Assembly (NCBI RefSeq): GCF_049340185.1
Contig: NZ_JBMPPC010000005.1
Coordinates: forward strand, 124,001-188,000
DNA from: Undibacterium sp049340185
Lineage (GTDB): Bacteria; Pseudomonadota; Gammaproteobacteria; Burkholderiales; Burkholderiaceae_D
DNA: 64,000 nt
Direction of reading: 5' to 3'
Within the stretch, counting starts at the first letter, position 1, and each line of letters begins with the position of its first letter. A program made the position numbers and the translations under genes. The notes below the pieces were generated by a model. The model did not search any database and was not told the origin of the DNA. It saw only the letters and a program-made list of their open reading frames with translations. Of this stretch, positions 33,420 to 44,107 are shown piece after piece.

Positions 33420-35756
33420 ATGGCATTTAAACTACCGTCCTTGTCCAAGAAAAAACAAGACCAAGAGCTTGACTTAGCAGAATCAAGCGCCCGGGAGTTC
33501 AATAATGCTGCCGATTCGATTGAAGAGGCTAGTAACGTGAAGATGCTCCCGGAAGACGCTCATGGTGAAGCAAAGCCTGAGCTAGTAGAAGTCGTCGCAG
33601 AGCGCACACATGTACCGCGTGCTGATGCGACCTTCATTGGTGATGCGCTGGAAAAAGGCGGAGATATTCGCCTCCCGCTGATTGGTCATTTGCCGTTGCA
33701 AAGACAGATCCGCTTATTGCTGATCCTGATGGTGGGTTCATTGCTGGCGGTTGCTCTGTTCGTTTATCTGAACTCTGCCCAGTCAACTTTGATTTCTACG
33801 CAGGCGCAGATTGCCGGTGAGGTGCTGATGCACTCCCAGCGTATTGGTAAAGCGGCACCGAATGCGATTCAGGGTAATCCGGCAGCGTTTAAACAGCTCG
33901 ATGAAAGCCGTCGCGAGATCAACAGCGATCTAAACGTTCTGTTGAATGGTTTATCTTATCAAGGCCGTGAATTGAAAAAGCCAGATTCTTCTGTTGAGCC
34001 TATCCTGGCTGACACTAAGAAGGCCTGGAATAACTCTGACAAAGCGTCCGACACAATTTTGAAATTGCGTAAAGAGTTGACGGGTTTCGGTCAGACGCTG
34101 CAAAAACTGAATGGTATGTCCGGCGGTCTGTTGGAACTGACTGAACAAATTTCGACCTTAAAAGTGCAGGGCGGTGGTAATTCCCGTGAAATTTCAGCAT
34201 CAGGTCAGCTGGTGATGTTGACTCAGCGTCTGGCTCGTAGCGCGAATGAATTCCTGACATCTGAAGGTGTTAATCCTGAAACGGCATTCTTGTTGGGTAA
34301 AGATACAAACACGTTCCGTGATCTAGTTGACGGCTTCCTCAATGGTAGCGATGTATTGCGTCTGACGCCGACGAAAGATGCTGCAACACGTGAAAAATTA
34401 CTCGAATTGCAAAAAGCGTTTGCTGAATACCAGACTTCCGTTTCCAGCATTCTCGGTAATCTGCAAAACTTTATTGCAGCGAAACAATCCGAACAATTGG
34501 TGTTTAACGAAAACGAAGATTTGAAGCAAAAAATTACCAAGCTTCAAAAAACGTACACTGCTCAGCAAGATACGATCAGTATTTCATTCTGGCTGATGTT
34601 GTTAAGCGCTGTATTGGCGCTGGTTTCAGCTGCAGGTATCGCTCTGGTTCTGTTGCAGGATAGCCGTAACCGCGCTAAAGAGGCGAATGAACGTCGTGTA
34701 GAGGCCGATGCGCAGATGTTGCAAGCGCAGAAGCAGGAAGAAGAAGCGAAAGCTGCGAACGATCAGAATCAGGCTGCGATTTTGCGTCTGATGAATGAAT
34801 TGCAGGAAGTGGCGGATGGTGACTTGACGATTCAGGCAACGGTGTCCGAAGACATTACTGGTGCGATTGCCGACTCGGTTAATTACACGGTGGAAGAGTT
34901 GCGCGGGCTGGTAGGTCGTGTTACGTCAACGGCGGCGCAGGTTACTTCTGCATCCAATCAGGCGCAAAGTATTTCTAATGATTTGCTGGAAGCATCACAA
35001 CAGCAGTCTCGTGAAATCTCTGACGCGGGTCAGATTGTTGTGACCATGGCACAGGATATTACCGACGTTTCCCGCTCTGCGAACGAATCGGCCGAGGTTG
35101 CGCGTCAGTCGGTTGCTGCGGCAGAACAAGGTTCCCACGCGGTGGAAAACGCGATCAAAGGTATGAACGAGATTCGCGAACAAATCCAGGAAACATCTAA
35201 GCGTATTAAGCGTCTCGGTGAGTCCTCTCAAGAGATTGGCGAGATCACTGAACTGATTTCTGACATTACCGAACAGACCAACGTCTTGGCGTTGAATGCG
35301 GCGATTCAGGCAGCGTCAGCGGGTGAAGCAGGTCGAGGCTTCTCCGTGGTTGCGGAAGAGGTTCAGCGCCTTGCGGAACGTTCAGCTGAAGCGACCAAGC
35401 AGATTGGTGCGCTGGTTCGTACGATTCAAACAGATACGCACGATGCGGTTGCCGCGATGGAAAAATCCACGCAGGGTGTGGTTGAGGGAGCAAAACTTTC
35501 TGATGCTGCTGGTACCGCGTTGTCTGAAATCCGTAGCGTTTCGAACCGTCTCGCGGAACTGATTCAAGGCATCTCTCTCGCTACCGAGCAGCAGGCAACT
35601 TCTGCTAACGGCGTTGCTCAGAATATTCAACATATTTTGACGATTACTGAGCAAACTCAGACCGGTACACAACAAACTGCGCATTCCATTAGTGAATTGT
35701 CGATGTTGGCTGAAGAACTTAGAAACTCCGTATCTCGTTTCCGGGTTGCTGCTTAA
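33420..35756 (+). CDS. pilJ: Twitching motility methyl-accepting chemotaxis protein PilJ
   Basis: A 778-residue receptor: cytoplasmic N-terminal extension of about 90 residues, TM1 (about 97-115), a periplasmic PilJ-type domain, TM2 (about 389-411), HAMP, and a long methyl-accepting signalling domain with the hairpin tip ITEQTNVLALNAAIQAA and the flank GEAGRGFSVVAEEV. It senses pilus-related or surface signals and controls ChpA. An AGGAG ribosome site precedes the ATG. The N-terminal extension is longer than I expect for PilJ. Confidence 0.95.
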   Translation: MAFKLPSLSKKKQDQELDLAESSAREFNNAADSIEEASNVKMLPEDAHGEAKPELVEVVAERTHVPRADATFIGDALEKGGDIRLPLIGHLPLQRQIRLLLILMVGSLLAVALFVYLNSAQSTLISTQAQIAGEVLMHSQRIGKAAPNAIQGNPAAFKQLDESRREINSDLNVLLNGLSYQGRELKKPDSSVEPILADTKKAWNNSDKASDTILKLRKELTGFGQTLQKLNGMSGGLLELTEQISTLKVQGGGNSREISASGQLVMLTQRLARSANEFLTSEGVNPETAFLLGKDTNTFRDLVDGFLNGSDVLRLTPTKDAATREKLLELQKAFAEYQTSVSSILGNLQNFIAAKQSEQLVFNENEDLKQKITKLQKTYTAQQDTISISFWLMLLSAVLALVSAAGIALVLLQDSRNRAKEANERRVEADAQMLQAQKQEEEAKAANDQNQAAILRLMNELQEVADGDLTIQATVSEDITGAIADSVNYTVEELRGLVGRVTSTAAQVTSASNQAQSISNDLLEASQQQSREISDAGQIVVTMAQDITDVSRSANESAEVARQSVAAAEQGSHAVENAIKGMNEIREQIQETSKRIKRLGESSQEIGEITELISDITEQTNVLALNAAIQAASAGEAGRGFSVVAEEVQRLAERSAEATKQIGALVRTIQTDTHDAVAAMEKSTQGVVEGAKLSDAAGTALSEIRSVSNRLAELIQGISLATEQQATSANGVAQNIQHILTITEQTQTGTQQTAHSISELSMLAEELRNSVSRFRVAA

Positions 35757-35849
35757 TTTTCAGCTACTGGCTGCGTATTGTTCGTAGCCAGATCATAAAT
35801 GCATGGCGATAAGCGAAGGTTTATCGCCCTTTGAGTTTGCGGGGTACGC

Positions 35850-38800
35850 ATGACGTCTGATTTTTCAATTTCGCAAGAAACTCCCCAGGAGCAGTTTGAT
35901 ATTGGCCCTTTGTCTTGGGTGATGGGTGAAGTCCGCGAAGCAATTACCAGTGCTGGAAAATTATTGTCGGATGCTGTCGTGCAGGATGACGACAGTAAAT
36001 CCACGATGCTATTGCATGCCAAAAGTTATTTGCATCAGGCGCATGGCGCCTTGCAGATTGTGGATATCGACGGTGTGTCGATTGTTACTGAGACCATCGA
36101 GGATTTGATCGAGCGCCTTCAATCGGGGCAACTCGAAATGAGTCCGGCGCATGTTGACGTCATCAACGACGCTTTCCACGCTATTTTGCGTTACCTCGAA
36201 GACTTGTTGTCTGGCAGCGCACATCAACCCGTGCGTTTGTTTCCTTACTATCGTGCATTACTCGAATTAAAGGGTGCCGAGCGTATTCATCCTGCCGATT
36301 TGTTCTTCCCGTCTTTGTCAGTTCAGGAGCAAATTCCTGAGTTGACCATCGCACATCATGTCGCTGCTGTGAATTACACCAGCCTGAGACAACGTTTTGA
36401 AAAACTCTTGCTGACTGTTTTAACCAGCAAAGATAATGCGCAGCAACTGCTTGCCGTAAAGGCGATGCACGATCTGATCGGTGAGATTGAGCATGCACAG
36501 GTCACTCCGCAAGCGAAAGCTTTCTGGCTGGTGATGCGCGGCTTTGCCGAGGCGGTTGCACAGGGTGCGATCGAAAATAAACAATACGTAAAACAAATTT
36601 TCGGACGGATTAATTTGCAGATTCGCCGTCTTGTGGACGGTGTTTCCAGTATTCCTGAGCGTTTGCTGCGAGATGCTTTGTTTTTTATTGCGCAGGTCGA
36701 TCACCCCTCAGCTTTCGTCGCACAAATTCGCCGCGCATATCAGCTCGATAATCAGGTTCCGATTGATTACGATCAAAAAAACTATGGCAAGATTGCCGCC
36801 AATGTGTTGGCGACTGCCAAAGAGCAGGTGGGTAGTTTAAAAAATCTGTGGGGCAGAATTGCTAATGGCGATGCTAGCGTCTCAGATCGCTTTGCTCAAA
36901 AAATGAAAGACCTGGCTGAGAATGGTGCAAGCCTGAACTCAGCTCCCTTGTCGAAGTTGCTCCGTGAACTGAGTGGTATCGCACGCCATGCCGCTCACAC
37001 ACCGGAGAAGGGCAAGATCGGCATAGAGCTCGCAACAAGCTTATTGTTTGTAGAAAATGCACTCGACCATATCTCACGTTTGCCAGACCATTTTTCCGAA
37101 CGTGCGGACGAAGTAACGGCACGCTTGTTGTCACTGGTTTCCGGTGATGAACCGCCAACTCAAGCCGCCTGGATGGGTGAAATTTCACGTGAGGCGCAAC
37201 AAAGACAAACGATGTCGGTACTGGTGGCAGAAATGCAATCCAGTCTGCGTCAGGTTGAAAAAACTCTGGACGAGTACTTCCGTGATCCGGCTAGTGTCGA
37301 TGTATTGTCACCTGTTGATCCGATTTTGCATCAGATTGGCGGCGCTCTGGCTATCCTGGATCAGGATGACGCCATGCTTGCTGTCGAACATGCCCGCAAA
37401 GTCATTGCAAATTTCTCTGAAGTTGCCGGTACTGAACATGCGGAAAGCGCTCATCAAAATGTCGCACAAAATATTGGTGCACTGACTTTCTTTATCGAGA
37501 TCTTGCAATCTCAACCAGATACAGCAAAGAAAAAATTCAGTTTTGATGCGGATGCTGGATTGTTACGTTCCAGATTGCTGGAAAAGAGTGTAGAGAAAGA
37601 ATTGCTTCCCTCTTCACTGAATGAGTCTGCCGGAAATGTTGTTCAGGCGCCGTTATCCGAGACGGTCGTTACCGCAGAACAAGAGCTGGTCAATCAGCAG
37701 CAGCAATCGTCAAAGCTTGTTGCTTCTTTGATGGAAGAGCCAGAAAACCGTGAGCTGCAGGCACAGCTAAAAGATTCACTTGAGTCGGAGCGCTCGGTTG
37801 CTACCCTTCTTGATGATGCTGATGCGAGTACACGTGCTCGTGCGGCGATTGATTTGCTGGGGCAAGCAGACTCGACTATTTCTCAAGACGCACTCAACCA
37901 TATCGTAGCGGCAACGACGCACGTTGTCAGTGAACCTGCGCCTAGTTATGTTCCTGAGCTGCCTGCCAATGATGATGCGATTGATGCTGAGTTGTTGGAA
38001 ATATTTTTGATGGAAGCAGATGAGGTTCTTGGCTTTGTCAGAGAAACTGTGCCAGCATCGAGACGCGATCCGGGTAATCAAGAACATCTTACAAGTCTGC
38101 GTCGCTCATTCCATACTTTAAAAGGCAGTGGACGCATGGTTGGTCTGACCGTCTTTGGTGAGGCTGCATGGAGTATCGAACAGATCATGAATATGTGGCT
38201 GTCCGAATCACGTGATGGTAACGAGCATTTGTATGCCTTGCTAGACCGAGCTGCAGACGAAATGTTTGCCTGGGTCGAGGATTTGAAGCATGTGGGATTC
38301 TCCAGTCGCAATGGATTAGCTCTGATTGCCGCAGCAGAACGCATTAAAGCCGGTCAGGATTTCCAATATATAGAAACTGCCAAAGCAGAAGTGGCACCTC
38401 CTGTTATTGAGCATGTTGTAGTCGAACCTGTTTTGGCTGAAGGTGCTCATCCTGCACTGGATGACGCTCACACTGATTCGCCCGCTCTGGTTGAGCTTAC
38501 TGCTGCTGTAGAGACGGCAAACTCCGTGCCGGAAGAGGCTGAGATCGTCATTGAGGCGGTTGCCGCCTTCGATGCGGATGAAGAAGACCCGGTGAGTGAC
38601 AGTGTTGATCATGCGATCACTGTCTCTGATATTACTGTACTTGAACCAACATCATTAAGTCCGGTTGATCGCCAGGAAATTACGGAAGCGCCTACTTTAA
38701 TCGAAGCAATTGATTTCATCGAACCTGTCGTGTTACCCGACTCAGCATCAGTCCCTGAAGCACTCGTTGCAACAGATAGCCTCGATATACCGGAAGTTTT

Positions 38801-41800
38801 ATCGGCAGAACCAGTTGTTCTTGATGTGGTGGCAGATACCGCAGCTGAATTGCCTCAGGATACTGCCGCGGTGCTTGAGACTATCGTACATTCGGATGCT
38901 GTTACTCACCATGAGACTTTGTCAGAAGTTACCGCGATAGCACCTGAGCCATTGGCAAATCTCGTTGCGGAAGCGGCATCGACTGCGCAGATCATTGAGT
39001 TCCCAGATTTATCCAAGCCTTCTGAAGCGCAGGATGATAACCTAAAACGTATCGGCGATATCGAGATCAGTTTGCCTTTGCACACGATTTACATGGCAGA
39101 AACGGATGAAATTGTCCGCTACCTGTCACAGGATTTTGCTGAGTGGCGTCATGAGCCACATCGCAACGTATCCAAACATGCGGTGCATGCAGCTCATTCT
39201 TTAGCTGGCAGCTCTGCTACGGTAGGTTTGAAGTCGGTTCAAGAGCTTGCACACAGTCTGGAAATGGTTCTTCAGCGTTTAGAGCGTCATCCTGTGGTAC
39301 TAGACAATGCAGAGTTTGACACACTGGATCACGCAGTTGAAACCGTGAAGCAGATGTTGAAAAAATTCGGTTTGTCTGAGCTTGCAGAGCATGCATCGAC
39401 CGAAGTTCGTCAGCTGGATAAATTATTGCTTGCTGTCATAGCGCGTTCGGATGCCGGTGCAGATGATGAGTTCATTACCTCTACAAACGAAAAACTCGAT
39501 ATCAACGATTTAGCTGAATTGGATATCGCCGGAGAAGCTTCTGCAGTTGAATTGCTACCTGAACCAACGACAGATGCTAATTTAGACAAACCAGAAGAGA
39601 GTTTGCTAGATCTGGACACGCAACGTGCGATTGCTGCAGATTTGCTTGAGCATCCAGATGTAATTATTGATGTCACTGCAGACGCCTTGCCTGAGGCGCT
39701 TATTGAACCAGTTTCTGATGAGCCAGTCGTTGAGCCGCCAGTTCAGGTTGAACCAGAGTCAGTGGTCAGTGTAGATACTGCGATACCAGAGCTAGTTGCA
39801 GAGCCTGTTATTGCGCCGCTAGTGCCACAACACCAGGAAGTTGCGGCGGGTACTACATTTGATGCAGCACCATTGACATCAGATCCCGATTTGCGGATCA
39901 AAGATGATCTGGATCAGGATCTCTTGCCAGTGTTTATCGAAGAAGGTCATGATTTGTTGCCTATGGTAGGGCAGCTATTGCGCTCATGGCAGCAACAACC
40001 GGAAGAAACGGCTATTCCTCAATCCATCTTGCGTCTGATGCATACGATTAAAGGTAGTGCACGGATGGCGGGTGCGATGGAATTGGGGCAGCACACCCAT
40101 GATATGGAAACGCGTGTGGAGAATCTTATGCACGCCGGTGGCGGAGCAGCGCGTCAGCCACTGATGGATGATCTGGTCATGCGTCACGACTACAGCATGC
40201 AACTGTTTGATCGCCTGCAGAATCCGCAGTTACAAGTAGTTGCGCCTGTTGCCGCAGAAGCGCTGACAGCAGCACAAGAGCTGGATCAATTCCAGGAAGC
40301 GCTGAGTCAGGATGCAACAGCTGCTACCAGTTCGGCCGATACCGTGTCGGCCCCGAAAGAATTGGTCAGCCTTGCACCTGTAGTACCTTTAAAGGCATCA
40401 AATGCCGTCAGCAATTTTGTGCCTGGTCGTGCGGCAGTCACCGCTCCAGCCGCACCTGCAGGCCCTGTGCCATTGGTGCGTGTCCGTGCAGATATTCTTG
40501 ATCGTCTCGTCAATCAGGCCGGTGAAGTTTCCATTTCACGTTCTAAGTTAGAAAATGAAGTGGGCACACTGCGCACCTCATTGACGGAGTTGACCGAAAA
40601 CGTGAACCGTCTGCGTGCGCAATTGCGTGAAGTCGAGATTCAGGCAGAAACTCAAATTACTTCGCGCATGGCGATGTCTGGCGACCGCGAATTTGATCCT
40701 TTGGAATTTGACCGCTTTACCCGTTTGCAGGAACTGACTCGCATGATGGCTGAGAGCGTCAGCGACGTGGCCACGGTGCAGACCAACCTGACGCGTACGA
40801 TTGATGGCGCATCGAACGACTTGCATACGCAAGCACGTCTCACACGTGAATTGCAACAGGATCTGATGCGTGTCCGTATGATTCCGTTTGCGAGCATTGC
40901 CGAGCGTTTGTACCGGGTAACCCGCCAGACGTCGAAAGAAGTCGACAAGCGTGTCAATCTTGATATCCGCGGAACATCGGTTGAGATTGACCGTAGCGTT
41001 CTGGAAAAAATGATCGGACCGTTTGAACATTTATTGCGTAATGCAATTGTTCACGGCATCGAAACACGTGATGCACGTCGTACCAGCGGCAAAGAAGAAA
41101 TCGGTGAACTCTTAGTTGAAATTCGTCAGGAAGGTAATGAAGTTGTGATCCACTTCAGCGATGACGGACAGGGCTTGAACTTGTCACGTATTCGTGAAAA
41201 AGCCAAAACAGTTGGCTTGATTGGTTACGACGACAATGCCAGCGATGCCGACGCCGTTAACATGATTTTTGAACCGGGTTTCTCTACTGCTAGCGAGGTT
41301 ACCGAGTTGGCAGGTCGTGGTGTCGGTATGGACGTAGTGCGCTCTGAGGCGGCATCTCTGGGCGGTCGTGTTGCAGTGAGCTCCGTCGAAGGTAAGGGTG
41401 CGCACTTCACCATTCACTTGCCATTGACTCTCGCCGTCACTCAGGTCGTTATCTTGAAATCCGGTGGAAAAACTTTTGCAGTGCCGTCCGTTCTTGTTGA
41501 GCAGGTACAGCAATTGAAATCTGCAATGCTGGCGACTGCTTATAATGATGGCGCGATTATGTGGCAAGGCGCTCGCGTTGCGATGCATTATTTGTCATCG
41601 ATGTTAGGTGAGCACGAGGTGGCACCGATTGCGCAGCAATATTCACCTATCTTGATCATGAAGAGCGGTGCAGAGCGCGTTGCGATTCACGTCGATGATA
41701 TCGTCGGTAACCGTGAGGTCGTTGTTAAAAATATCGGCCCGCAGTTAGCGCGTATGACCGGTATTGCCGGCGCTACGGTACTCGGCTCTGGTGAAATCGT

Positions 41801-42344
41801 GCTAATTCTGAATCCTGTGCCTTTGGCGCACAGAATGGAACATGAACATGCCCGCCATCCTACTCAGCAAGCAACTCAGGATAATCCTGAAATGGGTGCA
41901 GTTGCTAATCTCAGTGCCGGTACTGCGAATGCAGAAGTCGCACCAGTCCAGGGCTTACGTACTCAGCATACGATCATGGTGGTTGATGATTCATTGACGG
42001 TACGTCGCGTTACCCAGCGTTTGCTGACACGTGAGGGATATCAGGTGGTACTGGCCAAAGACGGTATTGACGCTCTGGAGCAACTGCAATCGGTCACACC
42101 GGATGTCATGCTGGTTGACATCGAAATGCCACGTATGGATGGGTTCGATCTGACTCGTAACGTTCGTAGTGATGCGCGCACCAGTCACATTCCTATCATC
42201 ATGATTACTTCACGCACAGCAGACAAGCATCGTAACTATGCACAGGAGCTGGGAGTGAACGAGTACTTTGGTAAGCCCTATCGTGAAGATGATTTGCTCG
42301 GAGCAATTACACGTTTTGTAAGTAAAGAAGCGGTTGTCGTATAA
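35850..42344 (+). CDS. chpA: Chemosensory hybrid histidine kinase ChpA/PilL, 2164 residues
   Basis: A giant CheA-type kinase of the twitching-motility pathway. Three canonical histidine phosphotransfer sites are visible: H755 (FHTLKGSGRM), H1116 (AHSLAGSSAT) and H1398 (MHTIKGSARM). The first 600 residues contain Hpt-like helices without the H-x-x-K-G motif (LHQAHGALQIV and LHQIGGALAIL). Acidic, Val/Pro/Glu-rich linkers separate the domains. A dimerisation region, an HATPase domain (near 1720-1860, GPFEHLLRNAIVHGIE), a CheW-like domain (about 1863-1995) and a C-terminal receiver with D2090 (LVDIEMPRMDG) complete it. No methyltransferase (pilK) or methylesterase (chpB) gene follows; the operon ends at a terminator. 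Confidence 0.96.
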   Translation: MTSDFSISQETPQEQFDIGPLSWVMGEVREAITSAGKLLSDAVVQDDDSKSTMLLHAKSYLHQAHGALQIVDIDGVSIVTETIEDLIERLQSGQLEMSPAHVDVINDAFHAILRYLEDLLSGSAHQPVRLFPYYRALLELKGAERIHPADLFFPSLSVQEQIPELTIAHHVAAVNYTSLRQRFEKLLLTVLTSKDNAQQLLAVKAMHDLIGEIEHAQVTPQAKAFWLVMRGFAEAVAQGAIENKQYVKQIFGRINLQIRRLVDGVSSIPERLLRDALFFIAQVDHPSAFVAQIRRAYQLDNQVPIDYDQKNYGKIAANVLATAKEQVGSLKNLWGRIANGDASVSDRFAQKMKDLAENGASLNSAPLSKLLRELSGIARHAAHTPEKGKIGIELATSLLFVENALDHISRLPDHFSERADEVTARLLSLVSGDEPPTQAAWMGEISREAQQRQTMSVLVAEMQSSLRQVEKTLDEYFRDPASVDVLSPVDPILHQIGGALAILDQDDAMLAVEHARKVIANFSEVAGTEHAESAHQNVAQNIGALTFFIEILQSQPDTAKKKFSFDADAGLLRSRLLEKSVEKELLPSSLNESAGNVVQAPLSETVVTAEQELVNQQQQSSKLVASLMEEPENRELQAQLKDSLESERSVATLLDDADASTRARAAIDLLGQADSTISQDALNHIVAATTHVVSEPAPSYVPELPANDDAIDAELLEIFLMEADEVLGFVRETVPASRRDPGNQEHLTSLRRSFHTLKGSGRMVGLTVFGEAAWSIEQIMNMWLSESRDGNEHLYALLDRAADEMFAWVEDLKHVGFSSRNGLALIAAAERIKAGQDFQYIETAKAEVAPPVIEHVVVEPVLAEGAHPALDDAHTDSPALVELTAAVETANSVPEEAEIVIEAVAAFDADEEDPVSDSVDHAITVSDITVLEPTSLSPVDRQEITEAPTLIEAIDFIEPVVLPDSASVPEALVATDSLDIPEVLSAEPVVLDVVADTAAELPQDTAAVLETIVHSDAVTHHETLSEVTAIAPEPLANLVAEAASTAQIIEFPDLSKPSEAQDDNLKRIGDIEISLPLHTIYMAETDEIVRYLSQDFAEWRHEPHRNVSKHAVHAAHSLAGSSATVGLKSVQELAHSLEMVLQRLERHPVVLDNAEFDTLDHAVETVKQMLKKFGLSELAEHASTEVRQLDKLLLAVIARSDAGADDEFITSTNEKLDINDLAELDIAGEASAVELLPEPTTDANLDKPEESLLDLDTQRAIAADLLEHPDVIIDVTADALPEALIEPVSDEPVVEPPVQVEPESVVSVDTAIPELVAEPVIAPLVPQHQEVAAGTTFDAAPLTSDPDLRIKDDLDQDLLPVFIEEGHDLLPMVGQLLRSWQQQPEETAIPQSILRLMHTIKGSARMAGAMELGQHTHDMETRVENLMHAGGGAARQPLMDDLVMRHDYSMQLFDRLQNPQLQVVAPVAAEALTAAQELDQFQEALSQDATAATSSADTVSAPKELVSLAPVVPLKASNAVSNFVPGRAAVTAPAAPAGPVPLVRVRADILDRLVNQAGEVSISRSKLENEVGTLRTSLTELTENVNRLRAQLREVEIQAETQITSRMAMSGDREFDPLEFDRFTRLQELTRMMAESVSDVATVQTNLTRTIDGASNDLHTQARLTRELQQDLMRVRMIPFASIAERLYRVTRQTSKEVDKRVNLDIRGTSVEIDRSVLEKMIGPFEHLLRNAIVHGIETRDARRTSGKEEIGELLVEIRQEGNEVVIHFSDDGQGLNLSRIREKAKTVGLIGYDDNASDADAVNMIFEPGFSTASEVTELAGRGVGMDVVRSEAASLGGRVAVSSVEGKGAHFTIHLPLTLAVTQVVILKSGGKTFAVPSVLVEQVQQLKSAMLATAYNDGAIMWQGARVAMHYLSSMLGEHEVAPIAQQYSPILIMKSGAERVAIHVDDIVGNREVVVKNIGPQLARMTGIAGATVLGSGEIVLILNPVPLAHRMEHEHARHPTQQATQDNPEMGAVANLSAGTANAEVAPVQGLRTQHTIMVVDDSLTVRRVTQRLLTREGYQVVLAKDGIDALEQLQSVTPDVMLVDIEMPRMDGFDLTRNVRSDARTSHIPIIMITSRTADKHRNYAQELGVNEYFGKPYREDDLLGAITRFVSKEAVVV

Positions 42345-42393
42345 ATAAACCGTGCCGAATGTCTTCTAGAGATCATCCTCCAGATGTAAATTT

Positions 42394-42425
42394 AAAAATG
42401 CACCTTGCTCAAGGTGCATTTTTTT
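42394..42425. terminator. Bidirectional intrinsic terminator between chpA and phrB
   Basis: A 13-bp perfect stem AAAAATGCACCTT/AAGGTGCATTTTT with a GCTC loop has a seven-T tail on the plus strand and an A-run on the other side, so it can stop both converging transcripts. The phrB stop codon (complement of TCA at 42409-42411) starts in the loop, so the chpA-proximal half of the stem is phrB 3' UTR and the other half encodes its last residues. Confidence 0.85.
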
Positions 42426-43908
42426 CGTCTGGCTTTTTTACTACTGCATAGCGAGCCAAAGTCGCTTTGCGCGCCAGATCATGTTCGACGACGGGCAGCG
42501 GATAGTCTTTTCCCAAAGTCAGTCCAGCCGATCGCAATGCATCCGTGCTCTGCAGCCATGGGGCATGAATTTGTTTGTTGGTGAGCTTACCGAGTTGGGG
42601 TAAATACCGGCGGATAAATTTACCTTCCGCGTCAAATTTTTCAGATTGCGTGACCGGATTAAAAATTCTGAAGTAGGGCTGCGCATCACAACCGGACGAG
42701 GATGCCCATTGCCAGCCCCCATTATTTGCAGACAAATCAAAGTCATTCAAATGCTGTGCAAAATAACGCTCACCCCAGCGCCAGTCGATGCCCAAGTCTT
42801 TAATTAAAAAGCACGCCGCGACCATGCGTAGACGGTTGTGCATATATCCTGTCTGATTCAATTGTGTCATTGCCGCATCGACCAGCGGATAGCCCGTACG
42901 CGCCTCGCACCAGGCCGCAAACAGATTTTTTGCCTGCTCACCCTGTTCCCATTGGATCGCATCGTAGTCTTTCTTAAAGGAGCGTTCCACAACATGAGGA
43001 TGATGATGCAGGATCTGAAAATAAAAATCGCGCCAGATCAGTTCTGCCAGCCAGACTTGCGCTCCACCAAGATCGGCAGCAGTGCGCATACAGGTCATTG
43101 CTTCGCGCACCAGATGTCTCACCGATACGGTACCAAAGCGCAGATGTACCGACAGATAAGAGGGGCCTTTTACCGATGGATAATCTCTTGCCTGACCGTA
43201 GCGCTGTATCCGTTGTAAAAAATCATCGAGTAATGCCGCCCCCCCGGACATGCCGGTTGGCACGTTCATATGTGATTCCGGAGCGTCATTAAGTCCCAGC
43301 TCTGCCAGGCTCGGGATAGCGGTCAGTGCAGCAGGCAAATCTGCCGCAAAACGGTTTGCGTAAAGGTCGACGGGATAGGGCTTGCTATAAAAATCGCTTC
43401 CTTCGGCATAAAATTTCTTCAGCCAGGCATTTTTATACGGTGTGAATACGGAAAAAGGAGTTCCTGCGAGCGACAAGACTTCATTTTTCTCAAAAATTAC
43501 CTGATCCTTACGCGTGTACATTGCGCAGTCAAAGCTCTGCAGTCTCTGCTTGACAAGAGCGTCACGCCTGATTGCCTGAGGCTCGTAATCGTGATTGGCA
43601 AATACCGCGTTGATGTTTAGCTCTGCTGCCAGTGCAGGGATGTCTTCCTCGGCAATACCGTAACGTACGATGAGCTTTCCGCCCAGTTTCGCCAGTGCTT
43701 GCGCCAGTTCCTTGATACTTTCATAAATAAACCAGACACGTCTGTCATTCGGCGCTAAATCCTGCAAGATGCTCTTGTCAAAAATAAAAACGCAATACAC
43801 CGCCTGGCTATGTTTAAGGGCAGCATACAGGGCAGCATGATCAAAGCAGCGCAGATCGCGCCGGAACCAGACCAGAGAGCGGTCGACAGTCAGTTGAGAA
43901 GTGGTCAT
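42409..43908 (-). CDS. phrB: Deoxyribodipyrimidine photolyase (class I)
   Basis: A 499-residue flavoprotein that repairs cyclobutane pyrimidine dimers using blue light. The N-terminal antenna domain starts LVWFRRDLRCFDHAALYAA, and the FAD domain has GYPLVDAAMTQLNQTGYMHN and WQWASSSGCDAQPYFRIFNP. The latter block is typical of class I CPD photolyases. The length is slightly above the usual ~470. It converges with chpA and shares a terminator hairpin with it. Confidence 0.95.
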   Translation of the reverse strand: MTTSQLTVDRSLVWFRRDLRCFDHAALYAALKHSQAVYCVFIFDKSILQDLAPNDRRVWFIYESIKELAQALAKLGGKLIVRYGIAEEDIPALAAELNINAVFANHDYEPQAIRRDALVKQRLQSFDCAMYTRKDQVIFEKNEVLSLAGTPFSVFTPYKNAWLKKFYAEGSDFYSKPYPVDLYANRFAADLPAALTAIPSLAELGLNDAPESHMNVPTGMSGGAALLDDFLQRIQRYGQARDYPSVKGPSYLSVHLRFGTVSVRHLVREAMTCMRTAADLGGAQVWLAELIWRDFYFQILHHHPHVVERSFKKDYDAIQWEQGEQAKNLFAAWCEARTGYPLVDAAMTQLNQTGYMHNRLRMVAACFLIKDLGIDWRWGERYFAQHLNDFDLSANNGGWQWASSSGCDAQPYFRIFNPVTQSEKFDAEGKFIRRYLPQLGKLTNKQIHAPWLQSTDALRSAGLTLGKDYPLPVVEHDLARKATLARYAVVKKPDEKNAP

Positions 43909-44107
43909 CGTAGTATGAAAAATTATGATTCGTTATGTTGAGATAGCGCTGATTGTCTCAGAGCGTGATTAGCTCGCTTTATCGTCAGCCAGATAACCAC
44001 CCATGCGCCCTAAAAGATGCCCAAAAGCAGAACAAAGTAGGAATATCCAGCATTTTGCCGCAAGCACAGACATCGAAAAAACAGCCCAAAAATGCTAAAA
44101 TGAATGC

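Noticed and set aside
38400..39900. Repeated Val/Pro/Glu/Ala-rich stretches in chpA, considered as an inserted repeat protein or frameshift
   Set aside because: The frame is continuous and the stretches separate the Hpt domains, so they are acidic linkers.
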